A DNA stretch of 64,000 bases, taken from assembly GCA_022184915.1 (NCBI GenBank), contig JAGTJU010000003.1, forward strand, positions 620,001-684,000. The letters run 5' to 3'. The DNA is from Myxococcales bacterium. Its GTDB lineage: Bacteria > Myxococcota_A > Polyangia > Fen-1088. A program made the translations under genes and the position numbers. Below are positions 7,786 to 15,705 of this stretch, piece after piece. Numbering within the stretch: position 1 is the first letter of the stretch; each line of letters starts with the position of its first letter. The notes beneath the pieces were generated by a model. It did not search any database, was not told the origin of the DNA, and saw only the letters and a list, made by a program, of their open reading frames with translations.

Positions 7786-8865
7786 GACGGTCCTGTCTTT
7801 GTGTACCTTGCGCTTTTCCTCGAAGAGAAAGAGCGCACTGAAGTCTGCGCCGATGTCCGGCAGCCGCACCTCGTCGCAAGCGCGAGCCCAGCGCTCGAGC
7901 GGGGTCTCGCCATCAAGGCCTCTGTGAGGGGCCTGGTGGTACTCCCCCTCGACCCAGGTCCAGAGCTTGCGGTTGAGGGCTTCGAGGCTCGCAGTGTCTC
8001 CTTCGGCGAGGGTGCCAAGGCATTGCCGGCGCACCTCGCGGTGCCAGCGCTCCTGCTTGCCCTTGCCCTGGGGCTGGTGGGGGCGTGCGTGGATGAGAGT
8101 CACGCCCAGCCTGGCACAGACGAGGGACAGATGATGCGACCGATATGCTGCCCCGTTGTCGACGTAAAGCCGCAGGGGAAGTCCACGCCGTCGCAGCGCT
8201 TGCTCGAAGACGGGCATGAAACAAGAGACGTTTTCGCCGAGCGCGAAGGCAGCGTACGGGACGACTCGGGTGGCGTCGTCCATGAATGAGATGAGATACG
8301 TCTTTTGGCGGCGCTTGCCTCCGATCAGCACGGACGGTCCGTGCATCACGTCGCTCATCCACATCTCCCCCGCCTTCGCGAAGGCGAAGCGACGGCGGTC
8401 GTTGCTCGTTGGCGTCTCGGGCTTGCGAGCCATCAAGCCTGCACGAGAGAGCACCCGATGCACCGTGGCTGGCGCCAGCTCCAGGTCCTGTGGTACCTCG
8501 CCCGAGGCTCGCACGGCATCGATGACCATGCGCACAGACAGTGCGGGCCTGTCTTCCTTGACCATGCACAGAAGGTCCACGATGGACTGTGGGATCTTGC
8601 GTGCCTGCCCCTCGTCACTGCGCGCCTTGGGCATCAGGGCATCGAAGCCGCCGTGGCGATAGGCCTTGAGCCAGTCTCTGATGGTTTCGGCAGCGATACG
8701 GCTCCTGCGTGAGCCGGGGATGTCGTAGGTGCGGTCCGCCTTCTTTGCGATTTGCTCGCCCAGGCCTCGCTTGCCTTTGGGCCAGTGCAATAGGTCGGCA
8801 ATCACACCATAGCGAAAGAGCGCGACGGCCTTGCGTCGCTCGTTGTCGTCGGCTTGGGTGTCCAT
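7786..8865 (-). pseudogene. 5' fragment of the DDE (rve) transposase gene
   Basis: Translation begins at the ATG at 8865 (MDTQADDNERRK), which has a GGAGAA ribosome-binding site. An HTH segment precedes the rve core with MWMSDVMHG, LRLYVDNGAAYRS and GKGKQERWHREVRR, the D, D and E positions of a TniA/Mu-like transposase. The frame runs to HKDRT, where the IS21-type element interrupts it. It resumes at 4467. Joining the two restores one uninterrupted transposase of about 455 residues. Confidence 0.88.
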
Positions 8866-8926
8866 GTTTTCTCCTCGGCGCCCGTGGTTTTGGCGGTGAG
8901 CGCCTATGCCTCGACCACTACAGGCG

Positions 8927-9538
8927 TTAGGGCGGCGGGTCTGGCCCCGTTTCGTGTTCGCGAGGTGTCCACAGTCTGCTGGCGGCTCGACTGCGGGGGC
9001 CGAATCCGACTGGCGCGGGCAAGGCGCCAAGCTGCTTCTCGGATTCGGCTCGTACGTGCCGCAGTACCGGAGTGCCCAGACGCTGGCGGACCTCAGCGAG
9101 CGTGGGCTCGCAGTTGCCGAGCAGCGCGGGCGTCGAGGTCACCAGCACCAGCAGGGCCGCCCGGGTGGCGCTGTAGCGGCGGCGCACCCATCGCACCGCC
9201 CCGGGCAGTTCGATGTCTGGCCGCAGCCGATCGGCGGCTGCCTCTATCGACGGCGCGGCCTCCACCGCGGTCACCACGGCCTCGACCTCCTCCAGGGAGC
9301 CACTGAGCCGAGACGCCAAGCAGTCGGGCAACAGGCTGAAGGTCCGATGTGCCGTCGGGCAGTAGTACCGGGCCACCCGCATCCCAGCTGGCTCCACCCG
9401 GGCGTAGGTCCCGAGGCTGCGAAAGCCACATTTGCTACCAGATCCGTGCGCCGGACACCGCTCGAGCCTTGCCTGTTGCCAGCCTTCCTGCTTAACGTAT
9501 TGCTCGCTGGTCAGTACTGTCGCTTGGCGCAACTGCAC
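8927..9538 (-). CDS. Zinc-binding HTH-like transposon protein
   Basis: The 203-residue product from a GTG start has a zinc-finger-like region, CPAHGSGSKCGFRSLGTYAR, then ARYYCPTAHRTFSLLPDCLA. This resembles DUF6431-type proteins near transposases. A helical domain with PGAVRWVRRRYSATRAALL follows. It lies upstream of and in the same direction as the transposase. A role in binding the transposon ends or in regulation is plausible but not established. Confidence 0.65.
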   Translation of the reverse strand: MQLRQATVLTSEQYVKQEGWQQARLERCPAHGSGSKCGFRSLGTYARVEPAGMRVARYYCPTAHRTFSLLPDCLASRLSGSLEEVEAVVTAVEAAPSIEAAADRLRPDIELPGAVRWVRRRYSATRAALLVLVTSTPALLGNCEPTLAEVRQRLGTPVLRHVRAESEKQLGALPAPVGFGPRSRAASRLWTPREHETGPDPPP

Positions 9539-9752
9539 GACCGGCCAAGGGCTCGCACGGTTGCCTCCGTGGCGGGCCCAACCTTTTTCTGGGGTCCCAA
9601 GGGCGGGCGTTATGCCTGCCGGCCGGTAGCCTCACCCAGATCCCCGTTTCCCGCAAAAAGCCACCTCACCCTTCTTCCGCTTTCCGCCCCCTCATCACCA
9701 AAACCACCAGGGACCCAGTGCGGGAATTCCTTCCTGGGGGTTTACGGATTTA

Positions 9753-9766
9753 CGTGAGACCTAACA
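9753..9766 (-). repeat. Right terminal inverted repeat of the transposon
   Basis: CGTGAGACCTAACA, the complement of TGTTAGGTCTCACG, followed by the duplicated ACATC. Between 9539 and this end I see no gene, only presumptive transposase-binding sequence. Confidence 0.85.
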
Positions 9767-10161
9767 ACATCCGTCACGTCCATGCTTCTCAGCTCCTCGC
9801 GAACATCACCGCGCTTCGGAATAGTCCGCCGCTCAACGCGGCCGTTTCCTTCGAAGACCCAGCTCGCGTGGACGAACTGGTTGCGGACGTCCAGCGCGTC
9901 ATCCAGCGCGGCGTTGACCTTGTCAAACTCATTCTGTAGACCTAGAGACCGAAGAGCAGTCGCCTGATCCTTGACAAGCTGTACGAGCGCTCCGAGCGTC
10001 TTCCCTCTGACAGTCCGAAGCAACGTTACCTCGTCCAGCCGCGCGGTGATCCACAGCAAGTCGATAAGCGCCTCCTCCAGGTAATTGGCCTGTACTACCA
10101 ATTGCCCCAGTTCCCTCAGGAACGTCTCCGAGAAGTCTGGCTCACTGTCACCGTCGTCCAT
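9767..10161 (-). pseudogene. N-terminal part of the reverse-strand cassette-4 gene, truncated by the transposon
   Basis: On the minus strand from the ATG at 10161 the frame reads MDDGDSEPDFSETFLRELGQ and then a helical stretch (EEALIDLLWITARLDEV, NAALDDALDVRNQFVHASW). The NQFVHASW segment recalls HEPN-type helical proteins, but this is only a resemblance. After DVTDV the frame enters the transposon and stops after seven foreign residues (9742). The gene runs against the array direction. Confidence 0.75.
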
Positions 10162-10211
10162 CGCTACATCTTAGGTCAAATCTGCTCATCCTCGTCAACG
10201 GCAAGTAGACC

Positions 10212-10345
10212 GCCTAACCCAGCGTTGAACTTGACAAAGCCCGCCGAAGCTTATGAGAACCTAGACATGTCAACGCGGCGCAGGCACTATGGGGTTGCTG
10301 GCGTTCGTGAAGTGGGCTTTGCAAGTTAACGCCAACACGTTGGGC
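10212..10345 (+). repeat. attC site, 134 bp
   Basis: R'' is GCCTAAC (10212-10218), matching the TTAGGC that opens cassette 4 at 2725, 7.5 kb away across the transposon. R' is GTTGGGC (10339-10345). Inner arms are CAGCGTTGAACTTGACAAAG and CTTTGCAAGTTAACGCC. Confidence 0.95.
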
Positions 10346-10859
10346 GGACCGGCACGGGGAGAGGGCGAAGTGCGGAGGGGCTCGAGGCTTCGGTGAGTAA
10401 GGGGTGGGAGTTCCGGACCGTGAGCCGACAAGGGATGGGTGTGGCTGTGTCGATGTCGGGAGGGTACTGGTCTTGAGACGTCTGTCTGCAAAGGGTGGGA
10501 GATCCGGACCAAGAGCCGACAAGAGTCGAGCACGGCCACGTCGATGTAGGCGGAGCTTTGGTCGGTCGCAAGGATCGGTTGTGCAGATTCGGATCGGTCT
10601 TCCCGGCGGGGCGAGGCAAAGGAAGCAATCGTGGAAGTTGGCTTCCTGGACATCTCTTAGAGATCTCTGGCAAGAGTTTGAAACTGAGAGAAGCGAGGTC
10701 ATTGACCCCCGCTGCAAGAGTGCGAGTGCGAGGCCGGAATACGGAGGCAACAATTCGGACGGTTTGAAACGAAGAAAGGAACAGGAAGTGCCTGGCCCGA
10801 AGACGACTGCGGCGACGTCCTGGAGGGAGGCACCAGAGGGGTGCACGATGAGTTCAGCC
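10346..10859. other. Gene-less cassette, type B (cassette 5)
   Basis: The cassette opens TTGGGC and closes GCCCAAC. It shares its 5' end and 3' end with the type A units but differs in the middle, where short G-rich repeats (CCGACAAG, GATCCGGACC) recur. Possible frames on either strand are low-complexity and not conserved with the type A copies. No RNA family is recognised. Confidence 0.7.
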
Positions 10860-10994
10860 GCCCAACAAAGGCTTGCAACTGACGAAGCCCAGAACGTTGG
10901 TGGACAACCAAGATGGGTCTTGGGCCCTTGAAGCGCCTGCGGGGTTGTGAGAGCCTATTGAAGGGCTTCGCAGCTGAAGCCCGACACGTTAGCC
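10860..10994 (+). repeat. attC site, 135 bp
   Basis: R'' is GCCCAAC (10860-10866), matching the cassette-5 start TTGGGC. R' is GTTAGCC (10988-10994). Confidence 0.93.
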
Positions 10995-11087
10995 CGACAA
11001 GCCAGCGCACGGGGCGGGGCGGCGAAGGAGAGCGCGCTGTCACCTCGCCTCAAATCGGACACGCCGACCGCCAGCAATCGGCCCGGC

Positions 11088-11116
11088 TTGCAGTGTATGT
11101 ACGATGTAGTTACACT
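11088..11116 (+). promoter_or_regulatory. Promoter of the brnTA cassette
   Basis: TTGCAG (11088-11093), a 17-base spacer and TACACT (11111-11116). The GTG start of brnT is 8 bases beyond the -10 box, so the transcript should have almost no leader. Confidence 0.6.
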
Positions 11117-11124
11117 GCTGGGAC

Positions 11125-11421
11125 GTGAAGCCGCTTGAGTTTGAATGGGACCCTGACAAAGCAGCCGCCAACAAGCGGAAGCACAAGGTTTCGTTCGAAG
11201 AGGCAAGAACCGCGTTTTTGGATGAAAACGGGTTGGTAATCGCGGACCCAGAGCACTCGAGAAACGAAGAGCGATTCGTGCTCCTGGGACTCAGTGCCAG
11301 CTTGCGTATTCTGATTGTCTGCCACTGTTACCGGCGAGACGACTCTGTCATCCGGATTATTTCGGCGCGGAAAGCCAACGGCTCAGAGCGCATCCAATAC
11401 GAAAGAGGCCGAGGACGATGA
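11125..11421 (+). CDS. brnT: BrnT-family ribonuclease toxin (cassette 6)
   Basis: The 98-residue protein begins FEWDPDKAAANKRKHKVSF and contains FVLLGLSASLRILIVCHCYR and IRIISARKANGSER, the hallmarks of BrnT. These proteins have a RelE-like fold and cleave RNA until neutralised by BrnA. The start is a GTG close to the promoter. The stop overlaps the brnA start by 4 bases. The pair occupies a whole cassette bounded by TTAGCC and GGCTAAC. Confidence 0.92.
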   Translation: MKPLEFEWDPDKAAANKRKHKVSFEEARTAFLDENGLVIADPEHSRNEERFVLLGLSASLRILIVCHCYRRDDSVIRIISARKANGSERIQYERGRGR

Positions 11422-11708
11422 ATAAGAACTACGACTTTTCGGAAGCTGTCAGAAACCCCTACGCGAAGCAGCTGAAGAAGCAGCTCACGATTCGGGTCGA
11501 CACGGATACGATCAGCTACTTTCAGCAGCTGGCTCAGGAGTATGCGGTCCCCTACCAAACGCTCATGAACATGTACCTTCGTGACTGTGCGACTACGCGT
11601 GCACGGCCGCACTGGGCGCCGGGGACGAAACGGCGGGCTAACAAAGGCTTGAAGACTGACAAAGCCCAGAAAGTCAGTGGAAGACTCAAAAAGGCAAGTG
11701 GGTCTTGA
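11418..11708 (+). CDS. brnA: BrnA-family antitoxin with an attC-encoded tail
   Basis: The 96-residue protein contains KQLTIRVDTDTISYFQQLAQ and a ribbon-helix-helix C-terminal domain (VPYQTLMNMYLRDC), as in BrnA. It is expected to bind BrnT and repress its own promoter. The last residues (about 24) are translated from the attC, because the frame does not stop before the R'' box at 11636. That tail is unusual for the family. Confidence 0.88.
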   Translation: MNKNYDFSEAVRNPYAKQLKKQLTIRVDTDTISYFQQLAQEYAVPYQTLMNMYLRDCATTRARPHWAPGTKRRANKGLKTDKAQKVSGRLKKASGS

Positions 11709-11771
11709 GGGGCCGATGGGGTTGTGGGACCCTGTCGAAGGGCTTTGCAGCTTAAGCCCAACACGTTCGGC
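11636..11771 (+). repeat. attC site, 136 bp
   Basis: R'' is GGCTAAC (11636-11642), matching the TTAGCC start of cassette 6. R' is GTTCGGC (11765-11771). Confidence 0.94.
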
Positions 11772-12221
11772 GGACCGGCCCGGGGAGAGGGAGAAGTACG
11801 GAGGGGGCTCGAGGCGTTGGTCTGGAGGGGAGGTCGACCGGGACCAAGAGGCGAGAAGGGATGGGCGTGGCTGTATCGATGTCGTCGGAGCACTTATCGG
11901 GCGCCAGCATCGGTTCTGTCGGGTGCCAGCATCGGTTCTGCAAATAGGGTCCAATGTCCTCTGGGCGGCCGCCGGTAGAGCGAGGCAGAGGGAAGTGTTT
12001 GGGGAGGGATGCTCGAAGGGATGAGGCCGGCCAGTCGGTGACACCCATGAAAATGGGGAAACGAGGCCGGGTGCTCGCAAGCGCATGGATGGCAGGGCCG
12101 GATTCGCTCGCATCGGGGCAGGCGGTTCGGGCCGGATAAGGACCGAAGGACGCAGGGCCCGAAGACAAGTGCGGCGACGTTGTTAAGGGAAGCACCTGAG
12201 ATGTGCATGATGAGTTCAGCC
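11772..12221. other. Gene-less cassette, type A (cassette 7)
   Basis: Nearly identical to cassette 2 but with only one copy of the 120-bp unit. It opens TTCGGC and closes GCCGAAC. Small differences between the two copies fall in all codon positions of every frame, and indels break the frames, which argues against a protein-coding role. Confidence 0.75.
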
Positions 12222-12356
12222 GCCGAACAAAGGCTTGCAGCTGCCGAAGCCCAGAACGTTGGTGGACAACCAAGATGGGTCTTGGGCCCTTGAAGCGCAT
12301 GAGGGGTTGTGAGAGCCTATCGAAGGGCTTCGCAGCTGAAGCCCGACACGTTGGGC
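12222..12356 (+). repeat. attC site, 135 bp
   Basis: R'' is GCCGAAC (12222-12228), matching cassette 7. R' is GTTGGGC (12350-12356). Confidence 0.93.
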
Positions 12357-12377
12357 GGACCACATCGCGCTATGCCA

Positions 12378-12405
12378 TTGACTTAGTAAGCCGTGGGCTT
12401 ATACT
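12378..12405 (+). promoter_or_regulatory. Promoter of the brnT/XRE cassette
   Basis: TTGACT (12378-12383), a 16-base spacer and TATACT (12400-12405). The GTG start is 6 bases downstream, again implying a leaderless transcript. Confidence 0.65.
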
Positions 12406-12411
12406 TCATGA

Positions 12412-12699
12412 GTGCGATTTGCCTGGGATGAAGCGAAGGACGCGTCAAACCGCTCCAAGCACGGCGTGTCGTTCGAAGAGGCAAGTTCGCTTTTCACCAG
12501 CGGGGAGGATTATCTTGAGATCTTCGATGACGCGAACTCTTTGGACGAGGACAGATTCATCGCGATAGGCCCAGTTATCCGAGGGGTTATCGTCGTCGTC
12601 TATACTGAGAGAGATGGCGACACGATTCGAATCATCAGCGCACGCTGGGCAACCAAGCGCGAAGCGAGCCGGTACCGAAGTTACAAGGAAGGAGGCTGA
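12412..12699 (+). CDS. brnT: BrnT-family toxin (cassette 8)
   Basis: The 95-residue protein begins RFAWDEAKDASNRSKHGVSF and includes IRGVIVVVYTERDGDTIRII and SARWATKREASRY, which define BrnT. The next gene encodes an XRE-type helix-turn-helix protein rather than BrnA, so this module pairs the toxin fold with another antitoxin class. The GTG start was chosen because it follows the -10 box by 6 bases and fits the family's N-terminus. Confidence 0.9.
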   Translation: MRFAWDEAKDASNRSKHGVSFEEASSLFTSGEDYLEIFDDANSLDEDRFIAIGPVIRGVIVVVYTERDGDTIRIISARWATKREASRYRSYKEGG

Positions 12700-12703
12700 A
12701 AAC

Positions 12704-12988
12704 ATGATTGATGAGCTAACGGACGAGCAGTTGTCACGGGCAATATCAGCGCGCCTGCGTAAGCGGCTGATGGACGGGAAGATTGAGTCTGGCGAGGATG
12801 TGTCCGCTCTAAGGCATTTCGTTGGGTTGACTCAACAGCAGTTTGCCGAGGCTATGGGAATCAGCGTTCACACATTGCGCAACTGGGAACAGGGGCGCCG
12901 ACATCCGGAGGGCCCTGCAATCGGTCTGCTCCGGATCGCGGCTCGTCATCCACGGATCATTCGCGAGAACGTGAAGACAGCCGCATGA
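12704..12988 (+). CDS. XRE-family helix-turn-helix antitoxin
   Basis: The ATG at 12704 follows an AAGGAGG ribosome-binding site and gives 94 residues. The centre, FVGLTQQQFAEAMGISVHTL followed by RNWEQGRRHPEGPA, is a classic XRE/HigA-type helix-turn-helix. The acidic N-terminus (MIDELTDEQLSRAI) may contact the toxin. The protein should repress the shared promoter and neutralise the BrnT-like product. The combination resembles BrnT modules with HTH partners rather than the BrnA type. Confidence 0.88.
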   Translation: MIDELTDEQLSRAISARLRKRLMDGKIESGEDVSALRHFVGLTQQQFAEAMGISVHTLRNWEQGRRHPEGPAIGLLRIAARHPRIIRENVKTAA

Positions 12989-13001
12989 TTCCGATGCAGC
13001 C

Positions 13002-13135
13002 GCCCAACCCAGCGTTGAACTTGTCAAAGCCCGCAGGCGCTTTCGAGAACCTAGACACGCCAGCGCGGTGCAAGCGCCATGATGCTGTGGGCGTTCGCGA
13101 AGTGGGCTTTGCAAGTTAACGCCAACACGTTAGCC
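13002..13135 (+). repeat. attC site, 134 bp
   Basis: R'' is GCCCAAC (13002-13008), matching cassette 8. R' is GTTAGCC (13129-13135). The arms AGCGTTGAACTTGTCAAAGC and GCTTTGCAAGTTAACGC pair almost perfectly. It is the cleanest attC in the window. Confidence 0.96.
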
Positions 13136-13146
13136 GGAACCCATCC

Positions 13147-13175
13147 TTGACCTCGTATATACTTGTGTATATACT
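13147..13175 (+). promoter_or_regulatory. vapBC promoter with twin palindromic operator
   Basis: TTGACC (13147-13152), a 17-base spacer and TATACT (13170-13175), 6 bases before the ATG. Two copies of the palindrome GTATATAC (13155-13162 and 13167-13174) overlap the spacer and -10 box, the expected place for VapBC autorepression. Confidence 0.72.
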
Positions 13176-13181
13176 TCTAGG

Positions 13182-13424
13182 ATGTCGGCCCGAGCAAAGA
13201 TTTTTCAGAATGGCGGCAGCCAGGCCATCCGCTTGCCTAAGGCTTGCCGTTTCCCAGATGGCCAGGACGAAGTAGTGGTTCGTCGCTCGGGAAAGCGAAT
13301 TATTCTTGAGCCCGCGGATGAGTGGTCAGATTCGTTTCGTTCCACCCTAGGAGGTTGGCTCGAAGAGATGGAGAGGCCTCGCCAGCGGGCCATCTCCAAC
13401 AAAAAGAATCCTTTTGATTTATGA
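13182..13424 (+). CDS. vapB: VapB-type AbrB-fold antitoxin (cassette 9)
   Basis: The 80-residue protein starts with SARAKIFQNGGSQAIRLPKA, the swapped-hairpin AbrB/VapB motif that binds DNA. Its C-terminus (WLEEMERPRQRAISNKKNPF) should wrap the VapC active site. The mRNA is predicted to be leaderless. The gene overlaps vapC by 4 bases. The cassette opens TTAGCC and its attC begins GGCTAAC. Confidence 0.9.
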   Translation: MSARAKIFQNGGSQAIRLPKACRFPDGQDEVVVRRSGKRIILEPADEWSDSFRSTLGGWLEEMERPRQRAISNKKNPFDL

Positions 13425-13822
13425 AATTTCTGCTCGATACTGATACGGTCAGTTACGCGCTTCGAGGGCAGGGCGGTGTGGGCTCTAAGATCTTGAGTCT
13501 CAAACCCTCGCAGTTGGCGGTCAGCTCCATAACGGTAGCGGAACTGCGATACGGCGCTGAGAGGAAAGCTTCACAGCGGTTGCACGCTCTGGTTTCAAAT
13601 TTCCTCAGCGGAGTAGAAGTCGTTGATTTCGACAACGACGCAGCTGCCATCTTTGGTCGAATAGCGAGCCTACTCGCCGAGAGGGGCAGTCCAATCGGGG
13701 ACTTTGATGTTCTCATAGCTGCCCACGCTATCTCGCTGAAACGAGTTTTGGTGACCAACAACACGAAACACTTTTCTCGCGTGCCGGGTTTGAAAATCGA
13801 GAACTGGAATGATGCAAAATGA
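13421..13822 (+). CDS. vapC: VapC PIN-domain ribonuclease toxin
   Basis: The 133-residue PIN protein shows the acidic residues in order: D in FLLDTDTVSYAL, E in ITVAELRYGAER, and the D pair in GSPIGDFDVLIAAHA. The sequence then ends LVTNNTKHFSRVPGLKIENW. It is a typical type II VapC that cleaves specific RNAs, held in check by the overlapping vapB product. All catalytic residues are present, so it should be active. Confidence 0.92.
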   Translation: MKFLLDTDTVSYALRGQGGVGSKILSLKPSQLAVSSITVAELRYGAERKASQRLHALVSNFLSGVEVVDFDNDAAAIFGRIASLLAERGSPIGDFDVLIAAHAISLKRVLVTNNTKHFSRVPGLKIENWNDAK

Positions 13823-13839
13823 CTCTGGAGAATACCGCC

Positions 13840-13875
13840 GGCTAACTCATCGTTCAAGTCTGACAGCGCCTCGAC
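13840..13875 (+). repeat. 5' half of an attC, interrupted by a transposon end
   Basis: R'' GGCTAAC (13840-13846) matches the TTAGCC start of cassette 9. It is followed by the L'' arm CATCGTTCAAGTCTGAC. The transposon end TGTTGTC begins at 13876. The R' half is not found on the other side, so the site is destroyed. Confidence 0.85.
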
Positions 13876-14210
13876 TGTTGTCTCTCACGCTATCTCACCT
13901 CGAGTTTCTCAGCGAAGATCACCCGGGCAGGGGGTTGATTTCTCAGATTGGAGGGTGGGTGCGTGCCGGGTTGGATAAGGGCACAAATGGAGAAGCCCCG
14001 GCGCGGTTGAGGCGAAGCCGGGGCTGATTTGGGGATTCTTCTCGGGGTTCAGAAGGGCAGGTCGAGCTGGTCGCAGGCGTTGTCGATGGCCACGTGCCTG
14101 TACTCCCTGATCGCGGTGCGCAAGTCGACACAGCGAAAGAGAAGGAGGTACGCCGAGCGCGCTTGCGGTGAGAGCGGCTCACCAAAGGCCAGCCCGCCCA
14201 GGGTTAGGTC

Positions 14211-15597
14211 CAATGCTGTTCACTTAAGAAACCTCGTAACCATCTGAAAATATTGTGCAATTCGTCTTGACAAGGCCCGAGGCTGCGAGCGCCGGCCTTC
14301 ATGAGCCTGCTTCGTGGACCTGGCGATCACTTTCGAGCGTTCTTCAAACTGACCAGTGGCTGTGCGGACAAGTTCGACCGGACACGGACATGGAGCGCCC
14401 GCAGCGTCTTGATGTGGCTGATGGTCCTGACGATGCCGGACCGAAAGATGAGCTATCGACGGAGCTTGCGGATCGTGGCGTACTACGGGCGCAAGGTGTT
14501 CGATTGGGCGAAGGTACCGACGTTGTCGTCCATCAGTGAAGCAAGAAAGAAGGTCTCGATCGAGACATGCCGTGGGTTGCTGCACCAGCTGGTCGAGCGG
14601 TGCGAGTCCATCATGCCGACTCCGAAAACCCCGTGGGGGAAACGTCGATTCATCGCGTTCGATGGAACGCGGGTTGTGTTGCCGCGCAGCGCGGATACAG
14701 CGAGGAAGATGGCGCGGCCGAAGCGGCCGAATGGGACGTCGGTGCACAATCCACAAGGGTTGGTGGTGATGGCTGCGGATGTGTTTCGCCGTCTTCCGTT
14801 GGATTGGTCCCTGACCGGAAAAGGCATCGGCGAGAGGACGTCCATGCAGAAGCTGGTTCACCGATTGCCGTTCAAGGCAGGCGACGTGGCCGTCATGGAC
14901 AGAGGGTTTCCGAGTCGCCACCTGTTCTCAGCCTTGATTGAACATGGCGTTGACATCATTGCGAGAATGAGCGCATCGAAGGCGACGGCGTGGAAAGAGC
15001 TCAAGCCATTCTTGTCTTCAAACAAGAAGACCGCGAAAGTGACACTGACGCTTCCGGGGGCGAGAGGGAACATTGAGCTTCAGGTGCGCGTCGTCGAGCG
15101 CGACGCAAAGCCAGGCCGCCCGAGGAAAGGCACGAAGAACGAAAGGATGGTCATCGTGTCCACCTTGAGCGGAAAGGACGGATTCGATCGCAAAGACATC
15201 ATCAAGCTCTACGCCTCTCGATGGGGAATCGAATCTCTCTTCAAGGAAATGAAGAGCTTCATGCAGACCGAGGACTTCCACAGCAAGAGCGTCCAAGGAT
15301 GTGAACAGGAACTCATTTCCGCGATGATCTGGATAGCCCTGGCATCGTTCCTTCAAGCAGAAGCGGAGCGTACCCTTGATGGCCGACGCGTCGTTCGCGC
15401 AGACTGCCTACGAGCGGCCGGTGATCTGCTCTCTGCGATGCTTTCAGGAAAATCCATCCATGAACAGATGGACGATGACATCGCCGCCCTTCGAATGTTC
15501 GCGTACGCCCCACAACAAGACAGGCACTATCCGAGAGAGTGCAAACGTCCCTTCGGTCGCACCATCCAAAGGGGTGGTGCTTAAGTGAACAGCATTG
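14211..15597 (+). mobile_element. IS4-family insertion sequence
   Basis: Perfect 18-bp inverted repeats, CAATGCTGTTCACTTAAG and its complement, bound a 1387-bp element. A 10-bp duplication GGGTTAGGTC flanks it (14201-14210 and 15598-15607). The uninterrupted sequence at 3227-3236 contains GGGTTAGGTC only once, proving the insertion. Confidence 0.95.
14301..15584 (+). CDS. IS4-family DDE transposase
   Basis: The 427-residue protein carries FIAFDGTRVVLP (first D), VAVMDRGFPSR (second D) and LYASRWGIESLFKEMKSFMQ (the Y..R...E..K signature with the glutamate). Length and motifs fit the IS4 group. It is intact and fills nearly all of the element, ending 13 bases before the right end of the element. 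Confidence 0.94.
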   Translation: MSLLRGPGDHFRAFFKLTSGCADKFDRTRTWSARSVLMWLMVLTMPDRKMSYRRSLRIVAYYGRKVFDWAKVPTLSSISEARKKVSIETCRGLLHQLVERCESIMPTPKTPWGKRRFIAFDGTRVVLPRSADTARKMARPKRPNGTSVHNPQGLVVMAADVFRRLPLDWSLTGKGIGERTSMQKLVHRLPFKAGDVAVMDRGFPSRHLFSALIEHGVDIIARMSASKATAWKELKPFLSSNKKTAKVTLTLPGARGNIELQVRVVERDAKPGRPRKGTKNERMVIVSTLSGKDGFDRKDIIKLYASRWGIESLFKEMKSFMQTEDFHSKSVQGCEQELISAMIWIALASFLQAEAERTLDGRRVVRADCLRAAGDLLSAMLSGKSIHEQMDDDIAALRMFAYAPQQDRHYPRECKRPFGRTIQRGGA

Positions 15598-15705
15598 GGG
15601 TTAGGTCTGGATGCGCTGCGTGTAGCTGTTGGGCAGCAGCTGCGAGCGTGGCGTCCAGGGCGGCAAGGACGCCGATCGCGGGCGCGACACAAAGCTCGTC
15701 GAGCC

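Larger units (their letters stand above)
2902..9766 (-). mobile_element. Composite Mu/Tn7-like transposon with DDE transposase and ExeA-type ATPase
   Basis: The ends are 14-bp imperfect inverted repeats, TGTTGTCTCTCACG (2902-2915) and the complement of TGTTAGGTCTCACG (9753-9766), with 11 of 14 bases identical. A 5-bp duplication ACATC flanks it (2897-2901 and 9767-9771). Genes run right to left: a zinc-binding HTH-like protein, an rve-type transposase, an ExeA-like ATPase and a small protein. Terminal TGT and a 5-bp duplication are usual for Tn7/Mu/Tn5053-type elements. An IS21-type element has split the transposase gene, so this copy should be unable to move on its own. Confidence 0.88.
14049..15705 (-). 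pseudogene. Interrupted and truncated copy of the small transposon gene
   Basis: Equivalent to the gene at 3075-3386, from its stop codon (14049) to where homology ends at 15705. The IS4-family element at 14211-15597 splits it. The first residues are missing. Confidence 0.7.

Noticed and set aside
11328-12113. Another minus-strand frame across the brnTA attC and gene-less cassette
   Set aside because: It is antisense to well-supported brnT and brnA and shares the compositional bias of shadow frames.
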